NCBI GenBank assembly: GCA_023525975.1
Contig: CM042035.1
Location: forward strand, 36,175,001 to 36,239,000
DNA length: 64,000 bases
Reading direction: 5' to 3'
Source of the DNA: Smallanthus sonchifolius
Lineage: Eukaryota; Streptophyta; Magnoliopsida; Asterales; Asteraceae
Shown here piece by piece: positions 22,972 through 36,193 of the stretch (position 1 is the first letter of the stretch; every line of letters begins with the position of its first letter). The notes beneath the pieces were generated by a model. That model saw only the letters and a program-made list of their open reading frames with translations, did no database searches and was not told where the DNA came from. Both the position numbers and the translations under genes were made by a program.

Positions 22972-25512
22972 TGTCACACCCCGACCGATGGCGGAATCAT
23001 CGGGGAGGGACATGTAGACTGTTCATAAGCACAAGGTTGACTAGATTGAATATATTAAACATCAAATTTCATAACATGTAGTCCAAACACAACCAAATCC
23101 AAGATAGAACAAAATTGAAATACATAGAGTTCTTTTATTTAATTTAACTAAGTCCAAGCCAATGTGTAGCACATCTTGATCAATCTCATACATTAGAACC
23201 TGAAACATGAATAAAATAAAGTCAACTAAAAAGTTGGTGAGTATAACACAGGTTTGTATATAGATAGCATATAGTTGTAAAACAAATCCTTACATAACAT
23301 GATAAATAAGGCATTTATGGGGAGCATCTATTGTGTAACCATGTACAATCAAACCTTTGTAACTAGCATGCAAAAATTGTGTTGTCGGTATCAATCACCC
23401 CAATCTGGGTGGGTTTGTCAGACTCAATAGATTTATCATTGGTAACCGTTGGCTTGTACAAAGTTAATGATTGCACGAGTATGTCATGTATATGTTTAGT
23501 TTCAACTCATAGCATTCAAGCACGAAGCACAAATTACACATATGGTCATAATTTTAGAATTGTATGTTGTAATGCAAGTAGTTTTCAATGTATCATGAAT
23601 CACCCCAAAATATGTAAAAAGTAAAAAGAGGGGCTATGTAACTCACTTGGTTTGAAGGCGTTGCTAACAAGGTACTAGATAGAAATAAGATCCTTGAAAT
23701 GCACAAGTTAACCTAAAGTGTAATGTATATGGTATTAATAGTGTGCACAAGAGTTTAATTCTAAAGTTGTATTTGGACTTGTGTAAAAAGTCATTGATTT
23801 GTAATTGGAAGTATTGAATAAAATATATAAAGTTTGAAAGAATATTTTTAGAATATTTTGATTAAGGTTTGAGTTTTAATAATTAAATAAGTAATGTAAA
23901 TAATTATTGTTTATGAAAACATTGTAAGTATTAGTTATAAGTTAGTATAAATAATTAATTGTTTTTGTTTAAATATAAATTAAATAAATAATCATTATTT
24001 TATTTATTTATTTATAAAATGTAACTTTACTCATTTAAATACTTTTTAAATAAAAAGTTTAGCAATAATTGTAAATTTAATTTTTATAACTTTAAATAAT
24101 TAATTTTCTATTTATTCCAAGATTAAATATTTGATCTTTGTCAAATAAAATAAATTGCATTTTTATAAAAATCACTATTTATATTTTGTAATTTAATCAG
24201 AAATATTTATTGTTTGAAAAATATATAAAATTATAATTCTGCTAAAAATTTAACTCACACACGACCGTGCCTAGGAAGGGCACGATCGTGCTCGAACCAC
24301 GGGCGCGACCATGCTAGTCATGGCGCGGCCGTGTTGATCAAATAGAGGGCTTAACTGACTAAATCATTAGGCACGACCGTGCCTTGGCCAGGCACGATCA
24401 TGTCTAAGGTTCTAAGACACGACTGAGATTAGCCAAAGGGCATGATTGGGTCTGGACAGGAGGACACGACCGCGCTGATAGTCGGCACAACCGCGTCTCT
24501 TGAGACACGACCGCGCTAGATTATTAGCTCGACCGCGTCTGTTCCAAATCAGGAATGAATTGACTAATTCTTATAATAACAGGGTTGGAAATCATAGGGC
24601 TTTCACCCATTAGATTATTTCGAGTCTTTTTGTATAGATTAATTTGATTTAAAACGTGTCTAAATTCGGATTCGATTAAATCATTTTTGAACAAAAACTA
24701 GATTCGGGTTTAAGATGATTTCCATATTGAAAGCCCAAATTAACATGGGGCTTTTGATCTAAGGACTGAATCGATAGAGGGCAAGGTTTCAATTACCCGG
24801 AATGATGGCGAATTGATAGCGAATGGTAGAAAGGAATTCCGGCGACTACGGGTTCTGTCTCCGGCGTCCTCTGCTGCAATTCCGACTAAACCAGAGAGTC
24901 CAGTAGCTTTAGTGAGGATTGAGTAGCGTGAATCTGCTGCTTGATTGAGAGAATTCGGATCACAAGAAGGCTTTGTGTTTTTCTTTGAAATGCTTGGGAG
25001 AATTTTTGAGATTAATTGGATTAATCTGAGACGTTTGTTGTAATTGGAAGTGTCATTGCTTTCGTTAATGGTAATGAAGTGTAAATCGGTTACGGAAACT
25101 CAACGATCGGGTGATTAAAACTATATTTACGTTTCAACTGGTACTAGGCGCGACCGTGCCCAAACGAGGCGCGACCGTGCTAAGGCACCAGGCGCGATCG
25201 TTCCAAAGCAAGTCGCGCGACCGTGCCAAAGCACTCGGCGCGACCGTGCCAGAACGAGGAGCGACCGTGCCTATTAGGGTTTCTTGTAAATATTCAACAT
25301 CAGACCTTGTAACTTTGGTTTTTGACATATTTGTATAAATAGATACTTATGTAGTGTTTTAGTAGGTTATAACCATGTAAAATTTGCGGGTTAACATTGA
25401 AATATAGTATTTAATTGATGGTACGAATAGAACAAAACAGTGCACTAGAACTTGGTTTAAAATGCATTACATTGAATTTGAAATACGGACACTAAAAATC
25501 AGAAATGTTACA
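22972..25512 (-). repeat. Gyp2 5' LTR (2541 bp)
   Basis: Plus strand TGTCACACCCC...ATGTTACA; pairs with 15143-17662. It has about 20 extra bases near 24305-24330 made of one more motif unit. Contains the TATA-like and array module at about 25121-25274. Confidence 0.94.
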
Positions 25513-25672
25513 CATACGCATACTTCCGTCCTTTTTCTTGATGAACAAGACCGGTGCTCCTCAGGGTGAAGTACTTGGACGTATGAAACCTCTGTCTAAT
25601 AATTCTTGAATTTTCTTCATCAACTCTTTCAACTCGGAAGGTGCAAGACGATAGGGTGATTTAGCTTCTCCC
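25513..25672 (-). pseudogene. Gyp1 RT N-terminal fragment right of Gyp2
   Basis: Reads SPYRLAPSELKEL and then IKKKDG, the RT fingers region that directly precedes the CIDYREL segment at 15142. The first five bases (catac) are the Gyp2 target duplication. Its right end is a breakpoint into CopB gag. Confidence 0.85.
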
Positions 25673-25832
25673 GATCCAATCCATGAAGTTTCCTTTTTTC
25701 TTGATGAACAATCCGAACATTACGATACCAATCCATGAAGTTTGCGCCGTTAAGTTTCTCCCGATCCAAAATGGGTCGGAGAGCGAAAGAATTCGAGGTG
25801 GGAACGATGTCGTTAGTAGGTGTTGTTGTCAT
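25673..25832 (-). pseudogene. CopB gag N-terminal fragment
   Basis: Starts MTTTPTNDIVPTSNSFALRP and continues ILDREKLNGANFMDWYRNVR, a typical copia gag N-terminus. After about 50 residues it is cut and fused to Gyp1 RT sequence. The rest of gag and all pol of this copy are missing on this side. Confidence 0.85.
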
Positions 25833-27351
25833 CTACAAAACAAAGTTTTGATTTTAGTACTTTTGATATTTTAATTCCTTTAATAATTAAGCACCCTTGT
25901 TTTATTAATTAAAATCTTAATTTGTTAAAGGTTAAGATCCACATCACCCTTAACTTCTTGTAATTGACCTAGTGCATTTGTTACAAGAAATAAGTTGTTT
26001 GGTAGGTGTATAAACCAATTGCTAACTTGCAACTCTTAGACTCTTGGGATTCGATAACAATTAATTGTTAAAACGACACGATTAATCCCGACCTATGCCA
26101 ACCAGCACTTCGTGTTTGGCCTAACGCACTTTTCACAAAGTCGAGTTATAAGTCGTCCTACTTTAGAGACGTGTGATATTCGGTCCAAGACTCTTGGTGA
26201 CCCGGAGTATCACCTTATACACGTTATAAGGTCAATCAAGTGTTTGGCCAAGCGCACTTACCACTAGAATACCTTAGTAACGTCTTCTAAATATGGTGGC
26301 AAAAACTTATATTTTGAAAAAGGGTTTTTGACGTTTTTGATGAAGTGGGTTTGACAAAAACGTTTATGTAACGAAATTTTTCATGCATTGAAATCGTTAC
26401 ATTTAAAAAATAAAACCAAGTTTTATTTTATTGGTCTTGTGTTTAATTTTACGGATCGTGACGATATAATTTTAAAATCCTAGATATTAATACGGCGGTA
26501 TTTAAACGCGTTGAACCGATTTTAGCTATTAATAAATCCTCTTATTATTAGCCATTGAGTTTTATAAAATAAAGTCCTTATTATTTTATTTTAAAACCCA
26601 AAATTATGAAACTCAAAATATTCTTTATTTTAGTTTCTTTCAAGTCTTCCAACTTGTTAAAATATATTTTATGTTAGAGTTTATAAAATGTCATTTTATC
26701 AAACTCATTTATTTTTGCATATTATACTTGTTAAAATGGTCTGAAATCCTAGATTTAACATAACCACCAAACATAATAAACATGCAAAAAATATAAGTGC
26801 AAAGCCAAGCCAAAAAGTATGGTGTTCTTGTGATCCAACAAGAACACCAAGAAAGTCTAGGGTCAAAAATATACAAATCTTGAACTTTTGCTCCCACTAG
26901 CTTCAAGATCCAGGTATTACCACCATGTTAGACTCCTTAGTTGCACCTTATTTTGGACTCCATCTTTCAAGTTTCCAAAATTACATTTTAAAATAAAATA
27001 CAAACTAATCTATATTTTACATCTAAAAAATAAACAGATACAAGACTTGAAAAAAATAATAATAATTACATGCCCAAATAAATAATATTACAACCAAATA
27101 AAAAATCTAACACAAACATACAAGGGTCATGGCTTGCTTTGCATTACAAACAACACAAAATATATATTCTTAACATTTAGCAACTTGTTACCTACTTGCA
27201 ATCATAATGCAAGTTGGTAACATAAAACTAGCTTGGAAATATAAATGTTGCTACCACATATATTATTTTTCTTACTTGAAAATAATATACTTTTGGTTTT
27301 ATAACTTTAAAACCAAAATATGTCTAAAAAATTCAAGAACAAACATAAGAT
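25833..27351 (-). other. CopB 5' leader
   Basis: About 1.5 kb, AT-rich, between gag start and PBS. It has no supported ORF; short open frames here have no recognisable product. Reads as one unit with the CopB LTR. Confidence 0.65.
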
Positions 27352-27363
27352 GCTCTGATACTA
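27352..27363 (-). other. CopB primer-binding site
   Basis: 'gctctgatacta', reverse complement of a tRNA-iMet type site with one mismatch (TAGTATCAGAGC), 2 bp from the LTR start at 27366. Confidence 0.8.
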
Positions 27364-27515
27364 ATTGTTGGGTTTTAACATGTCCTTTAAAATCATTTTG
27401 CAATGGAAGCGGTTTTGCATTTAGATATAAAAACTTTTAGAAAATAAAACCCACTAAGGATCCATATGTAGTTCTTGAAACTTAAAAGAAAATAAACCAT
27501 AGGGTGTTTATAGAA

Positions 27516-27520
27516 ACAAC
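27516..27520. repeat. CopA2 target-site duplication (acaac)
   Basis: 'acaac' precedes the left LTR and follows the right LTR at 34466-34470. The same five bases also follow the left LTR at 28303-28307. Confidence 0.85.
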
Positions 27521-28302
27521 TGTTGGATTTTATGGACCGACCCGATGGACAACGCGACTGACCGAGTTATGACCCGTAAGAGTTACACCTTGGGCAACGA
27601 ACATTAAATCCACTTAACCCGCTTAACTGGTAATTACGATCTATTAGCGAGACGATATATATTTATATATATTCGTTAGACGGGAATTATTATTTATACT
27701 GGTTTATAAATAATAAATATTTATTGTTTTAATCTTTTTATTAAAACAATTAAATGGGTACAGGCCTTTTATTTCGTATTGGACTTTGGGCCCGGAAACA
27801 ATTATTAGGGTTTATAATTATTATATAATTATAATCTAATTGTTTTTGCCGTGAGACCTACAATTTGGAAAAACAAGCCGCAAGGGCTGTTTGTTTTTTT
27901 TCTCTGGTGGTCAACAGCGCCAAATCAAAGGAAGGCATTCTTCCTTCACTTTGAGAGAGTTCCGGCCACTTTACCCTGTCCCACCGCCGCCGCCTTGCGC
28001 GGGTTGGCCATCCCGTTCTCGCGTTTCGGTTCCTGTTCTAGCTCTCGTTCGTTGTACCTCGGTGTCTCAACCGGTTAATCATTAACCAAGGTATATCTAT
28101 CTCTTTGGTAGTTAGATTTAAATCTTATTCTGTATTCGTATGTTTTCGTAACCCAGATCCTGTCGGGTTTTATATTGTGTTGAATCGGTTTCATTCCGCT
28201 GCGTTTTAATAATTACTAAATAGTTATTATTAATCTATAATTACTTATCAACCATTTTTTATAACTAATATAACTAATCACCACTGACAAAAAAACCCAA
28301 CA
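27521..28302 (+). repeat. CopA2 left LTR
   Basis: TGTTGG...CCCAACA, about 782 bp. By eye it differs from the right LTR at roughly a dozen positions, including a 2-bp difference in a T run. Confidence 0.9.
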
Positions 28303-28566
28303 ACAACAACCTTTGTAGAGTAGTGGTTACAATAAGAAGAAAGATGATCTAGGAATCAAGTGATTCCTCTCCAAGAGAATCCACACCAAGCAAGTTGCTT
28401 CCTTTGATGCTAGTCACCAACCCAAGTCAAGATTACACTCATAAGAACACTCCTTTAAAGTGGATATAAGTGTGTGTAAATGTAAAATTAAAATAACCTA
28501 CAAGAACAACAAAACTACTAAACGATATTTGAAGTTTTGGTGTTCTTGTTATATATTTTTCCAAAA
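28303..28566 (-). repeat. Duplicated CopB LTR segment between the CopA2 left LTR and leader
   Basis: Matches 34466-34729 with no difference that I could see. The two copies diverge abruptly after 'ttccaaaa'. It occupies the place where the primer-binding site should be. Confidence 0.85.
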
Positions 28567-29264
28567 CGATATTAACTTAATAGTTCATTTAAACTATTAA
28601 CTTTTAATTGGTTAATTACATCGCGACAAACTTAGTTTTAATAGGTTATTTAAAATTAAGTGTCCTGAGAGATGAAAGGGTTCATCACGTTGTCAAGATC
28701 TAATATATAGTAAAACTGGCTTTTACAACACACGTATGATTTATCATTCGTTGTGTTTGACCCTATTTGGTAAACACTAAAATTAAATCCCATATTTAAA
28801 ATATTTAGTCTATGCCATCCTACTATAAGGAACACTTGGGGCATAACGTGAAACACCAGTGTTTGGATCCACAGCACCGCACTTGGTGCGTAGCCTATCC
28901 CTCCAAGGTGCAAGGGTTTCGTTGACACATCCGACCCTTCCACATGTACCTGTACTAGGGCGACTATTACTTTTCTCTCTAATACATGCCCCAGCTGTAT
29001 GGAGACCAAAAGTGGGCATAGATGAGGCTAAACGTATCAATGCATAGACAAGAGTGCCTCATACTCGAGAATTGTGCATTTTCCACAATTGGCAATTATT
29101 GTCAGTCTGCCTAAAATCACTTACTAATGTTGCGTGCCACAGCCGCCATTACTAATTGATATAACCAGATTCTCTATTCTTATTCTATTCTTGCCATGGG
29201 TCATTAATATAAGAATTTATTACATCCAAAATACTAATTAACATTTAATTTGCTTATTCAACAG
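28567..29264 (+). other. CopA2 leader region, no primer-binding site
   Basis: 29041-29264 aligns with the CopA1 leader. 28567-29040 is outside the part of CopA1 present in the window and has no PBS-like TGGTATCAGAG. Nothing else recognisable. Confidence 0.6.
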
Positions 29265-32200
29265 ATGTATACTGAAAAGTTATCTCACTCCTCCTTCTCT
29301 CTCAAGTCTTTGCTTGAGAATGAAAAAACCGAATAACACGAAACTCATCTTGAACTCCCTCCCTAGTTCTTATGACAACTTCGTAATGAACTTAAATATG
29401 AACACATGGGAGAAGACTATGCCCGAATTGCACGGCATGCAGGAAACGGCCGAGATGAGAATATCAAGTGAGACTAATCAAGAGTTGATGGTCAAATCTG
29501 CTGGTGTTAACAAGCCCAAAACCAAGAAAAGGGGTTATAACAGCAAAGGTAAGAAGCAAGTTATTGTTGCTGCCAAGAATGCCACCAACAAAAACAAGCA
29601 AGTTGCAAAAGCACCCCCTCGCAAGGAGCGTCAGTGTTTTGAATGCAACAATATGGGGCACTGGAAACGTAACTGCCCTGAATATCTAGCTCAGCTGAGA
29701 TCGAAGAGAGCAAATGGTGAAGGCATCTCTTCTGGTATTTCTATCTATGTTATTGAACTTTTCACTATCTCTAGCGACACATGGGTATTTGATACCAGAT
29801 GTGCTTATCACATCGTTAATGTATTGCATGAGCCTGAAAAGTGGAAGAAGCTGAAACAAGGCGACATGGAACTCATCGTTGGTGATGGGAAGAGAGTACC
29901 AGTTCTTGCAACTGGAACATTTCACCTTTCATGTCCTTCTGGCCTTGTAGTTATCTTAAATAACTGTTTGTTTGCACCTGGTTTAACCAGAAACATTATT
30001 TCAGTTTCCTTATTGTTTGAACAAGGTTTTAAGTACGTTTTTAATGGAATTAATATTTCTACTTACTTAAATGATATTTTCTATTTTGAGGCTAAACCTC
30101 GAAATGGAATTTATGAGGTTGATGTTCAAACTAATAATAACATATACAATCTTTCTAAACGTATCAAATCTAGCATTAATGATACATTTCTATGGCATTG
30201 TAGACTTGGTCACATAAGCAAGGCCCGCATGAAAAGGCTCCAATCCGAAGGGATCCTTGAATCCACCGGACAAGAATCCTTTGAAGACTGCAAGTCTTGC
30301 TTAGCTGGCAAACTCACTAAAGGATCCTTTACCGGCGTTAGTGAACGAGCCAAGGATCTGCTTGGACTCATACACACTGATGTATGTGGGCCTTTCAGAA
30401 CCATGTCTAGAAATCATGAAAGATACTTCGTTTCATTCATCGACGATTATAGTCGATATGCTTATGTCTATCTTATGAAACACAAGCATGAAACTTTTAA
30501 AAAGTTCAAAGAGTTTCAAAAGGAAGTGGAAAACCAACTCGGTAAAACGATAAAGACACTTCGATCAGATCGAGGTGGTGAATATCTCAGCACAGAGTTC
30601 ATAAATCATCTCAAGGAGTGTGGAATAGTTTCACAACCTACTCCACCTGGCACACCCCGACTTAATGGCGTGAGCGAGAGGAGGAATCAAACCCTACTTA
30701 ATATGGTTCAATCGATGATGTGTAGAACAAACTTGCCTCACTCCTTCTGGAGTTATGCTCTTATGACCGCCGCCCGCATTGTTAATCTGGCACCGACTAA
30801 GAAGGTAAACAAGACCCCATATGAGATATGGCATGGGTCTAAACCCAATATGTCTTACCTTAGAGTATGGGGATGTAATGCATATGTCACCAGCGATTCT
30901 GATGACAAGCTCGATCCTAGAGGCGAAAAGGTCGTTTTCGTCGGATACTATAACAGAAGCGGATATTATTTCTACCATCCTGATGCAAATGTTATTTCCA
31001 TCAAAAGAAAGGGACACTTCCTCGAGAAAGAAATTCTTGAACGAGGAACTGGAGATAATATAGTGGATCTTGAAGAAATTCGAGAACCACAAACAACCGC
31101 TGATGAAGTCGGAGCGTCTGAACAACAAGAAGTTGTTGCTGGTGAATCAGACATAAACACAAGCGTTCGCAGAAGTGTAAGGACTCGCAAAGAACCTGAC
31201 AGATACCTATGGCATCCTGATAGTACCGAGGTCCTATTAGTAGCCGAGTCTAATGACGAACCTACTAACTACAAATCTGCTATTTCAGATCCAGAATCTG
31301 CAAAATGGCTAGAAGCCATGAACGCCGAGATGCAATCTATGCGTGATAATCAAGTCTGGGACTTGGTTGAGCTACCCCCCGAATCTCGGGCAGTAGGGAG
31401 CAAATGGATTTTCAAGAGAAAAACCGACATGCATGGAAATATACACACCTATAAAGCACGGCTAGTTGCGAAAGGTTTTACTCAGACTCAAGGCATTAAC
31501 TATGATGAAACCTTCTCGCCCGTTGCTATGATCAAATCGATCAGGATATTGTTTGCCATAGCCGCGTACTATGACTACGAGATATGGCAAATGGATGTCA
31601 AAACCGCTTTTCTTAATGGGCATCTCTCTGAAGATGTCTATATGGTACAACCTGATGGTTTTGTTGATCCAAAATATCCTAATAGGGTATGTAAACCGAA
31701 TAGGTCTATTTATGGACTCAAACAAGCATCTCGAAACTGGAATCTTCGTTTTGACCAAAAGATCAAAGAGTTTGGTTTTGTCAAAAATGAAGATGAGCCT
31801 TGTGTTTATAGAAAGGCTAGTGGGAGCACTATATAATTCCTCATCTTGTATGTGGATGATATACTTATCATTGGAAACAACATCCCTATGCTTAACGATG
31901 TTAAACACTGGTTGGGAACTTGTTTTGCAATGAAAGATCTTGGAGAAGCAGCCTACATTCTAGGAATCAAGATCTACAGGGATAGATCTAAGCGGCTTCT
32001 AGGGTTTAGTCAAGGCACATACATAGACAAAGTCATGGCACGCTTTCATATGGAAAACTCCAAGAAAGGAGGTGTTCCTATGACTAAAGGCACCGTGCTG
32101 AACAAATCCCAATCTCCTTCAACGGACATTGAAACCAAGCGTATGGAAGCAATTCCATATGCTTCGGCGATTGGTTCTATCATGTATGCTATGTTATGTA

Positions 32201-32829
32201 CCAGGCCTGACGTCTCGTATGCTTTAAGCATGACCAGTCGTTTTCAGCAAAGTCCTGGCATTGCCCATTGGACTGCAGTCAAGAATATCTTGAAGTACTT
32301 GAGAAGAACTAAAGACATGTTCTTAATATTTGGAGGAGTGGAAGAAGAGCTCACTTTAAGATGTTACACTGACGCCAGCTTCCAAACTGACCGAGATGAC
32401 TCTCGCTCACAATCAGGATTCATATTCACTCTAAATGGAGGAGCTATCTCCTGGAAGAGCTCCAAGCAGAGTGTGGTGGCGGATTCAACCACCGAATCTG
32501 AGTATATAGCCGCATCAGATGCTGCTTAGATGAAGAAATTCATTATTGACCTTGATGTGGTTCTGAGTATTCGCTAACCAATCAAGATACTTTGTGATAA
32601 CACATGTGCTATAGCTCAAGCCAAAGATCCTAGATCTCATCACAAAGCCAAGCACATTCTCAGAAATTTCCACTATATACGGGAAATTGTGGAACGTGGT
32701 GACATCGTGATAAGCAAAGTAGATACAGATCAAAACCTAGCGGACCCGTTTACTAAGCCCATGACTCAGGACAAGCATGATCTTCACAGAGATGCTATTG
32801 GTCTTAGATTTCCTAGTGATATGTTTTGA
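29265..32829 (+). pseudogene. CopA2 gag-pol with large gag deletion
   Basis: The gag start at 29265 (SFSLKSLLENEK) runs into a deletion near 29339 that removes about 385 bp relative to CopA1 and changes frame. From 29314 one frame is open for 840 codons: knuckle CFECNNMGHWKRNC, protease with DTR in place of DTG, integrase (LRSDRGGEYL) and RT. It stops at 31834 just before YVDDILIIG, resumes in frame, then has TAG at 32527 (with a 12-bp deletion beside it) and TAA at 32574, and ends at 32829. Less decayed than CopA1 in pol, but without a working gag or protease. Confidence 0.92.
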
Positions 32830-33670
32830 TTTAATATTTTGAATGTGTGAACAATTAAACAGTTGTACTTTTGAATTCTTTTGGTTTACTGATTTAAATG
32901 CAATTCTGAATTCTTACAACTGTGTTCAATTTTAATACGTTTAATCCATGAATCTTGTATTCTTAATCATCCGTAGTCGATCAGAATTGTGGGAACGACT
33001 CTGAATTAAGACTATTCTGAACTTGGACTCAAGTAGTTGACTTCCAATTTCACAGACCTCATCTTGGATGACGTTGGATGTAACTCGCTTCAAATCATCT
33101 TCATGGATTTTAATCATAAGATGTTTTGATATTGGTATACTCATTTAGTATCCTCTGACTTGAGATGCATACTAGAACTTTCGTTTACCAAGGACTGTTC
33201 TTTAATCACTGTCAACCGCTGTCGCGTAACTGCCAGTCATAAAGGCATTGGTTAGGAACAAATCTGAAGTTTAGTGGGAGTTGTATGTAGTCGATAAGAG
33301 ATTCTGTATTCTTACATGATATGTAACAGTTAGACATCGTGGCGCCCTCATGATTCAAACTGGTGAAGTGTAAGGCCTTACCCAAACTTACTGTGTGTTT
33401 GATTGGACCACTTTGATTCTTGATCGAGAACAATAATAATTGAACGCCATATGAGAATGAACTAAATCCATGTCTCATTGATTCAATTGATGTCTTATAC
33501 GGAAATGATGAATGACAACTATTGCCATAAGTCTATTGTCTTGCTTTAGTTAGCTATTACTAACACCAAGATATTTGGTTAATGACTTTAAAGCGTCATA
33601 CCTTGTTAGGGACAGCCATGTGCAGCTAGAGCGCCGCTGACTGTTTGTGTTGATTTATCGTGGGTCGTCC
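32830..33670 (+). other. CopA2 noncoding region before the polypurine tract
   Basis: Aligns with the corresponding CopA1 segment. CopA2 has about 60 additional bases at about 33310-33375. No ORF supported. Confidence 0.75.
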
Positions 33671-33681
33671 AAGTGGGAGAT
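33671..33681 (+). other. CopA2 polypurine tract
   Basis: AAGTGGGAGAT immediately before the LTR. Confidence 0.85.
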
Positions 33682-34465
33682 TGTTGGATTTTATGGACCG
33701 ACCCGATGGACAACGCGACTGACCGAGTTATGACCCGTAAGAGTTACACCTTGGGCAACGAACATTAAATCCACTTAACCCGCTTAACTGGTAATTACGA
33801 TCTATTAGCGAGACGATATATATTTATATATATTCGTTAGACGGGAATTATTATTTATACTGGTTTATAAATAATAAATATTTATTGTTTTAATCTTTTT
33901 ATTAAAACAATTAAATGGGTACAGGCCTTTTATTTCGTATTGGACTTTGGGCCCGGAAACAATTATTAGAGTTTATAATTATTATATAATTATAATCTAA
34001 TTGTTTTTGCCGTGAGACCTACAATTTGGAAAAACAAGACGCAAGGGCTGTTTGTTTTTTTTTTCTCTGGTGGTCAACAACGCCAAATCAAAGGAAGGCA
34101 TTCTTCCTTCACTTTGAGAGAGTTCCGGCCACTTTACCCTGTCCCACCGCCGCCGCCTTGCGCGGGTCGGCCATCCCGTTCTCGCGTTTCGGTTCCTGTT
34201 CTAGCTCTCGTTCATTGTACCTCGGTGTCTCAATCGGTTAATCATTAACCAAGATATATCTATCTCATTGGTAGTTAGATTTAAATCTTATTCTGTATTC
34301 GTATGTTTTCGTAACCCAGATCCTGTCGGGTTTTATATTGTGTTGAATCGGTTTCATTCCGCTGCGTTTTAATAATTACTAAATAGTTATTATTAATCTA
34401 TAATTACTTATCAACCGTTTTTTATAACTAATATAACTGATCACCACTGACAAAAAAACCCAACA
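33682..34465 (+). repeat. CopA2 right (3') LTR
   Basis: TGTTGG...CCCAACA, 784 bp, preceded by PPT and followed by target duplicate acaac. Confidence 0.93.
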
Positions 34466-35404
34466 ACAACAACCTTTGTAGAGTAGTGGTTACAATAAGA
34501 AGAAAGATGATCTAGGAATCAAGTGATTCCTCTCCAAGAGAATCCACACCAAGCAAGTTGCTTCCTTTGATGCTAGTCACCAACCCAAGTCAAGATTACA
34601 CTCATAAGAACACTCCTTTAAAGTGGATATAAGTGTGTGTAAATGTAAAATTAAAATAACCTACAAGAACAACAAAACTACTAAACGATATTTGAAGTTT
34701 TGGTGTTCTTGTTATATATTTTTCCAAAAGGCTCTAGATCCTTTTCCTCAAAAACTCTCGACCAGAAGATCTATCCAAGAAGTTGTAATTAGCCAAGTAT
34801 TTGAAAAGCATATTTGGTAAAGAATCCTTCCACTTTTCAAATATCAACTTTTGTAACCTTATATTTGTTTGGAAAGTACAAAATTTCTTTTTTTTAGTCA
34901 AAGACTCCAATTCTGTCGAGACTTGTAAGAGAGCAGGGATAAGAGCTTTTCACTAATGTTTGTTGGATAAAAGATGTAAACTAGTTATTTAAATCATATT
35001 GATTTAATATTAACAAGTTTACAAAGGTTTTATAAACCTTTACCTATTTTATTTATACTAATCTTATAATCATGTGTTATAAATGTTTAGGAACAAACCT
35101 ACATTTCATAAACATATAAGATTGTATAAAACATCCAACATACACAACACAATGCATATAATGATTAACAATGTAAATAATCATTTATATATATATATAT
35201 ATGTAACTCCATAAATATATTATGCATTGGTTTATTTAATATCATCATTTTACTTAATGATTATAGCCTTGACATAATTATCGGGTTGAACACGTTAAAC
35301 CCAGTTTAAACGCGTATAAGGAGTATTTGCTTGGTGTGTGACCTTTTGGGATCATATATCAACGACAACTTTGTTACACGTGTCTTGGACATATAGTTCC
35401 AACA

Positions 35405-36193
35405 ATGTCCCACTTGCACAAGATTCAAGATGTCTAGCAACACCTCACTGCCCACTAATATAAAACTTGATGTCGTCCTCCACACCCATTTAGTTAAGCC
35501 TTTATCTTAATAACAATGGTGTATGGTTAGCTATCAATTATCCCTCTATAATAGATATCTAATTGAACATGAGACATGGATTGACATTAATCTCATATAT
35601 TGTTCAACCAACAGATTTCTCGATTGAGATTCAACATGATTTAAATCAAATCTAAGTTTGAGCACAGCCATGCATTTTAGACAGCTTGAATCATCGAGGG
35701 GCCCAAAGATATCAACCTTGTAAATGTACAAATCCCATATTGACTACATACGCCTCTCCTACATTTCGCTTTGTTCGCAACAAGAGCCCTTATTACTACC
35801 TGGTCAGAGAACAGTGTTAGGCAATATCAAAGAACAACGCTCTATGCAATCAAGTCCCAATATGTATCTCAAGTCAAAGGATACAAAGATACTACCATTT
35901 TTCAAAACACTTAAGACGCCGATCCATGAAGTGTCTTTGAAAATGGTCACGTCCAATATTTACCTTCCATAAACATTTACGGTCTTTAGTTACTCATCTC
36001 TAAACTAAACGACCCACAATAGTCTTAATTCAAAGTTATTCCCATAACCTTGACTGGCTATGGACATTTTGAATAACTCAGTTATTCATGGATGTAATCA
36101 TGCTAATATAGAATGCAATATGCATAAAGAGACAATATATCAGGATAAACGAAATGATATTGATATGTAGTTCCAAAATATCTAAAGTACAAA
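35405..36193 (-). other. CopB noncoding 3' region
   Basis: Between the end of pol and the LTR on the minus strand. No supported ORF. Length is similar to the CopA family 3' noncoding region. Confidence 0.6.

Larger units (their letters stand above)
15143..25512 (-). mobile_element. Gyp2: complete Tekay-type gypsy chromovirus, 10.4 kb
   Basis: Both LTRs, PBS, PPT, one continuous gag-pol frame with three stop codons, and a perfect 5-bp target duplication inside Gyp1 RT. Long LTRs (about 2.5 kb) and a chromodomain C-terminus suggest the Tekay/Del lineage. The LTRs differ by a few substitutions and one indel of about 20 bp, so the insertion is fairly young. Confidence 0.95.
11209..25672 (-). mobile_element. 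Gyp1: Tekay-like Ty3/gypsy, decayed, split by Gyp2
   Basis: Two pieces, 11209-15142 and 25513-25672, belong to one minus-strand element interrupted by Gyp2. The RT reading continues across the gap, and the 5-bp duplication catac flanks Gyp2. Present: 3' LTR, chromodomain, integrase, RNase H and most of RT. Protease, gag and 5' LTR are gone; the right edge fuses directly to CopB gag at about 25672. Confidence 0.88.
27521..34465 (+). mobile_element. CopA2: Ty1/copia element, rearranged at its 5' end
   Basis: Two LTRs (27521-28302 and 33682-34465), gag-pol between them, inserted in the CopB LTR. The left LTR is not followed by a primer-binding site but by 264 bp of CopB LTR sequence (28303-28566), identical by eye to the DNA right of the element, and then by leader sequence. 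The present structure therefore arose by rearrangement after insertion. Confidence 0.88.
27366..35404 (-). repeat. CopB LTR, split by CopA2 (about 1.09 kb)
   Basis: Plus-strand start TGTTGGG at 27366, end CCAACA at 35404. The part 27366-27520 is continued at 34471 after CopA2 and its duplicated acaac. The plus-strand tract 'atgtcccacttgcac' right of 35404 is the reversed polypurine tract. A (TA)n run lies at about 35187-35203. Confidence 0.78.

Noticed and set aside
27851..28085. Short ORFs at the end of the CopA2 LTRs, also seen at 34012-34248
   Set aside because: They lie in the U5 part of an LTR, are not in the CopA1 LTR in the same form, and have no domain.
28810..29040. Possible gene in the CopA2 leader (overlapping frames on both strands)
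   Set aside because: Located in the untranslated leader, with no domain and no start context.
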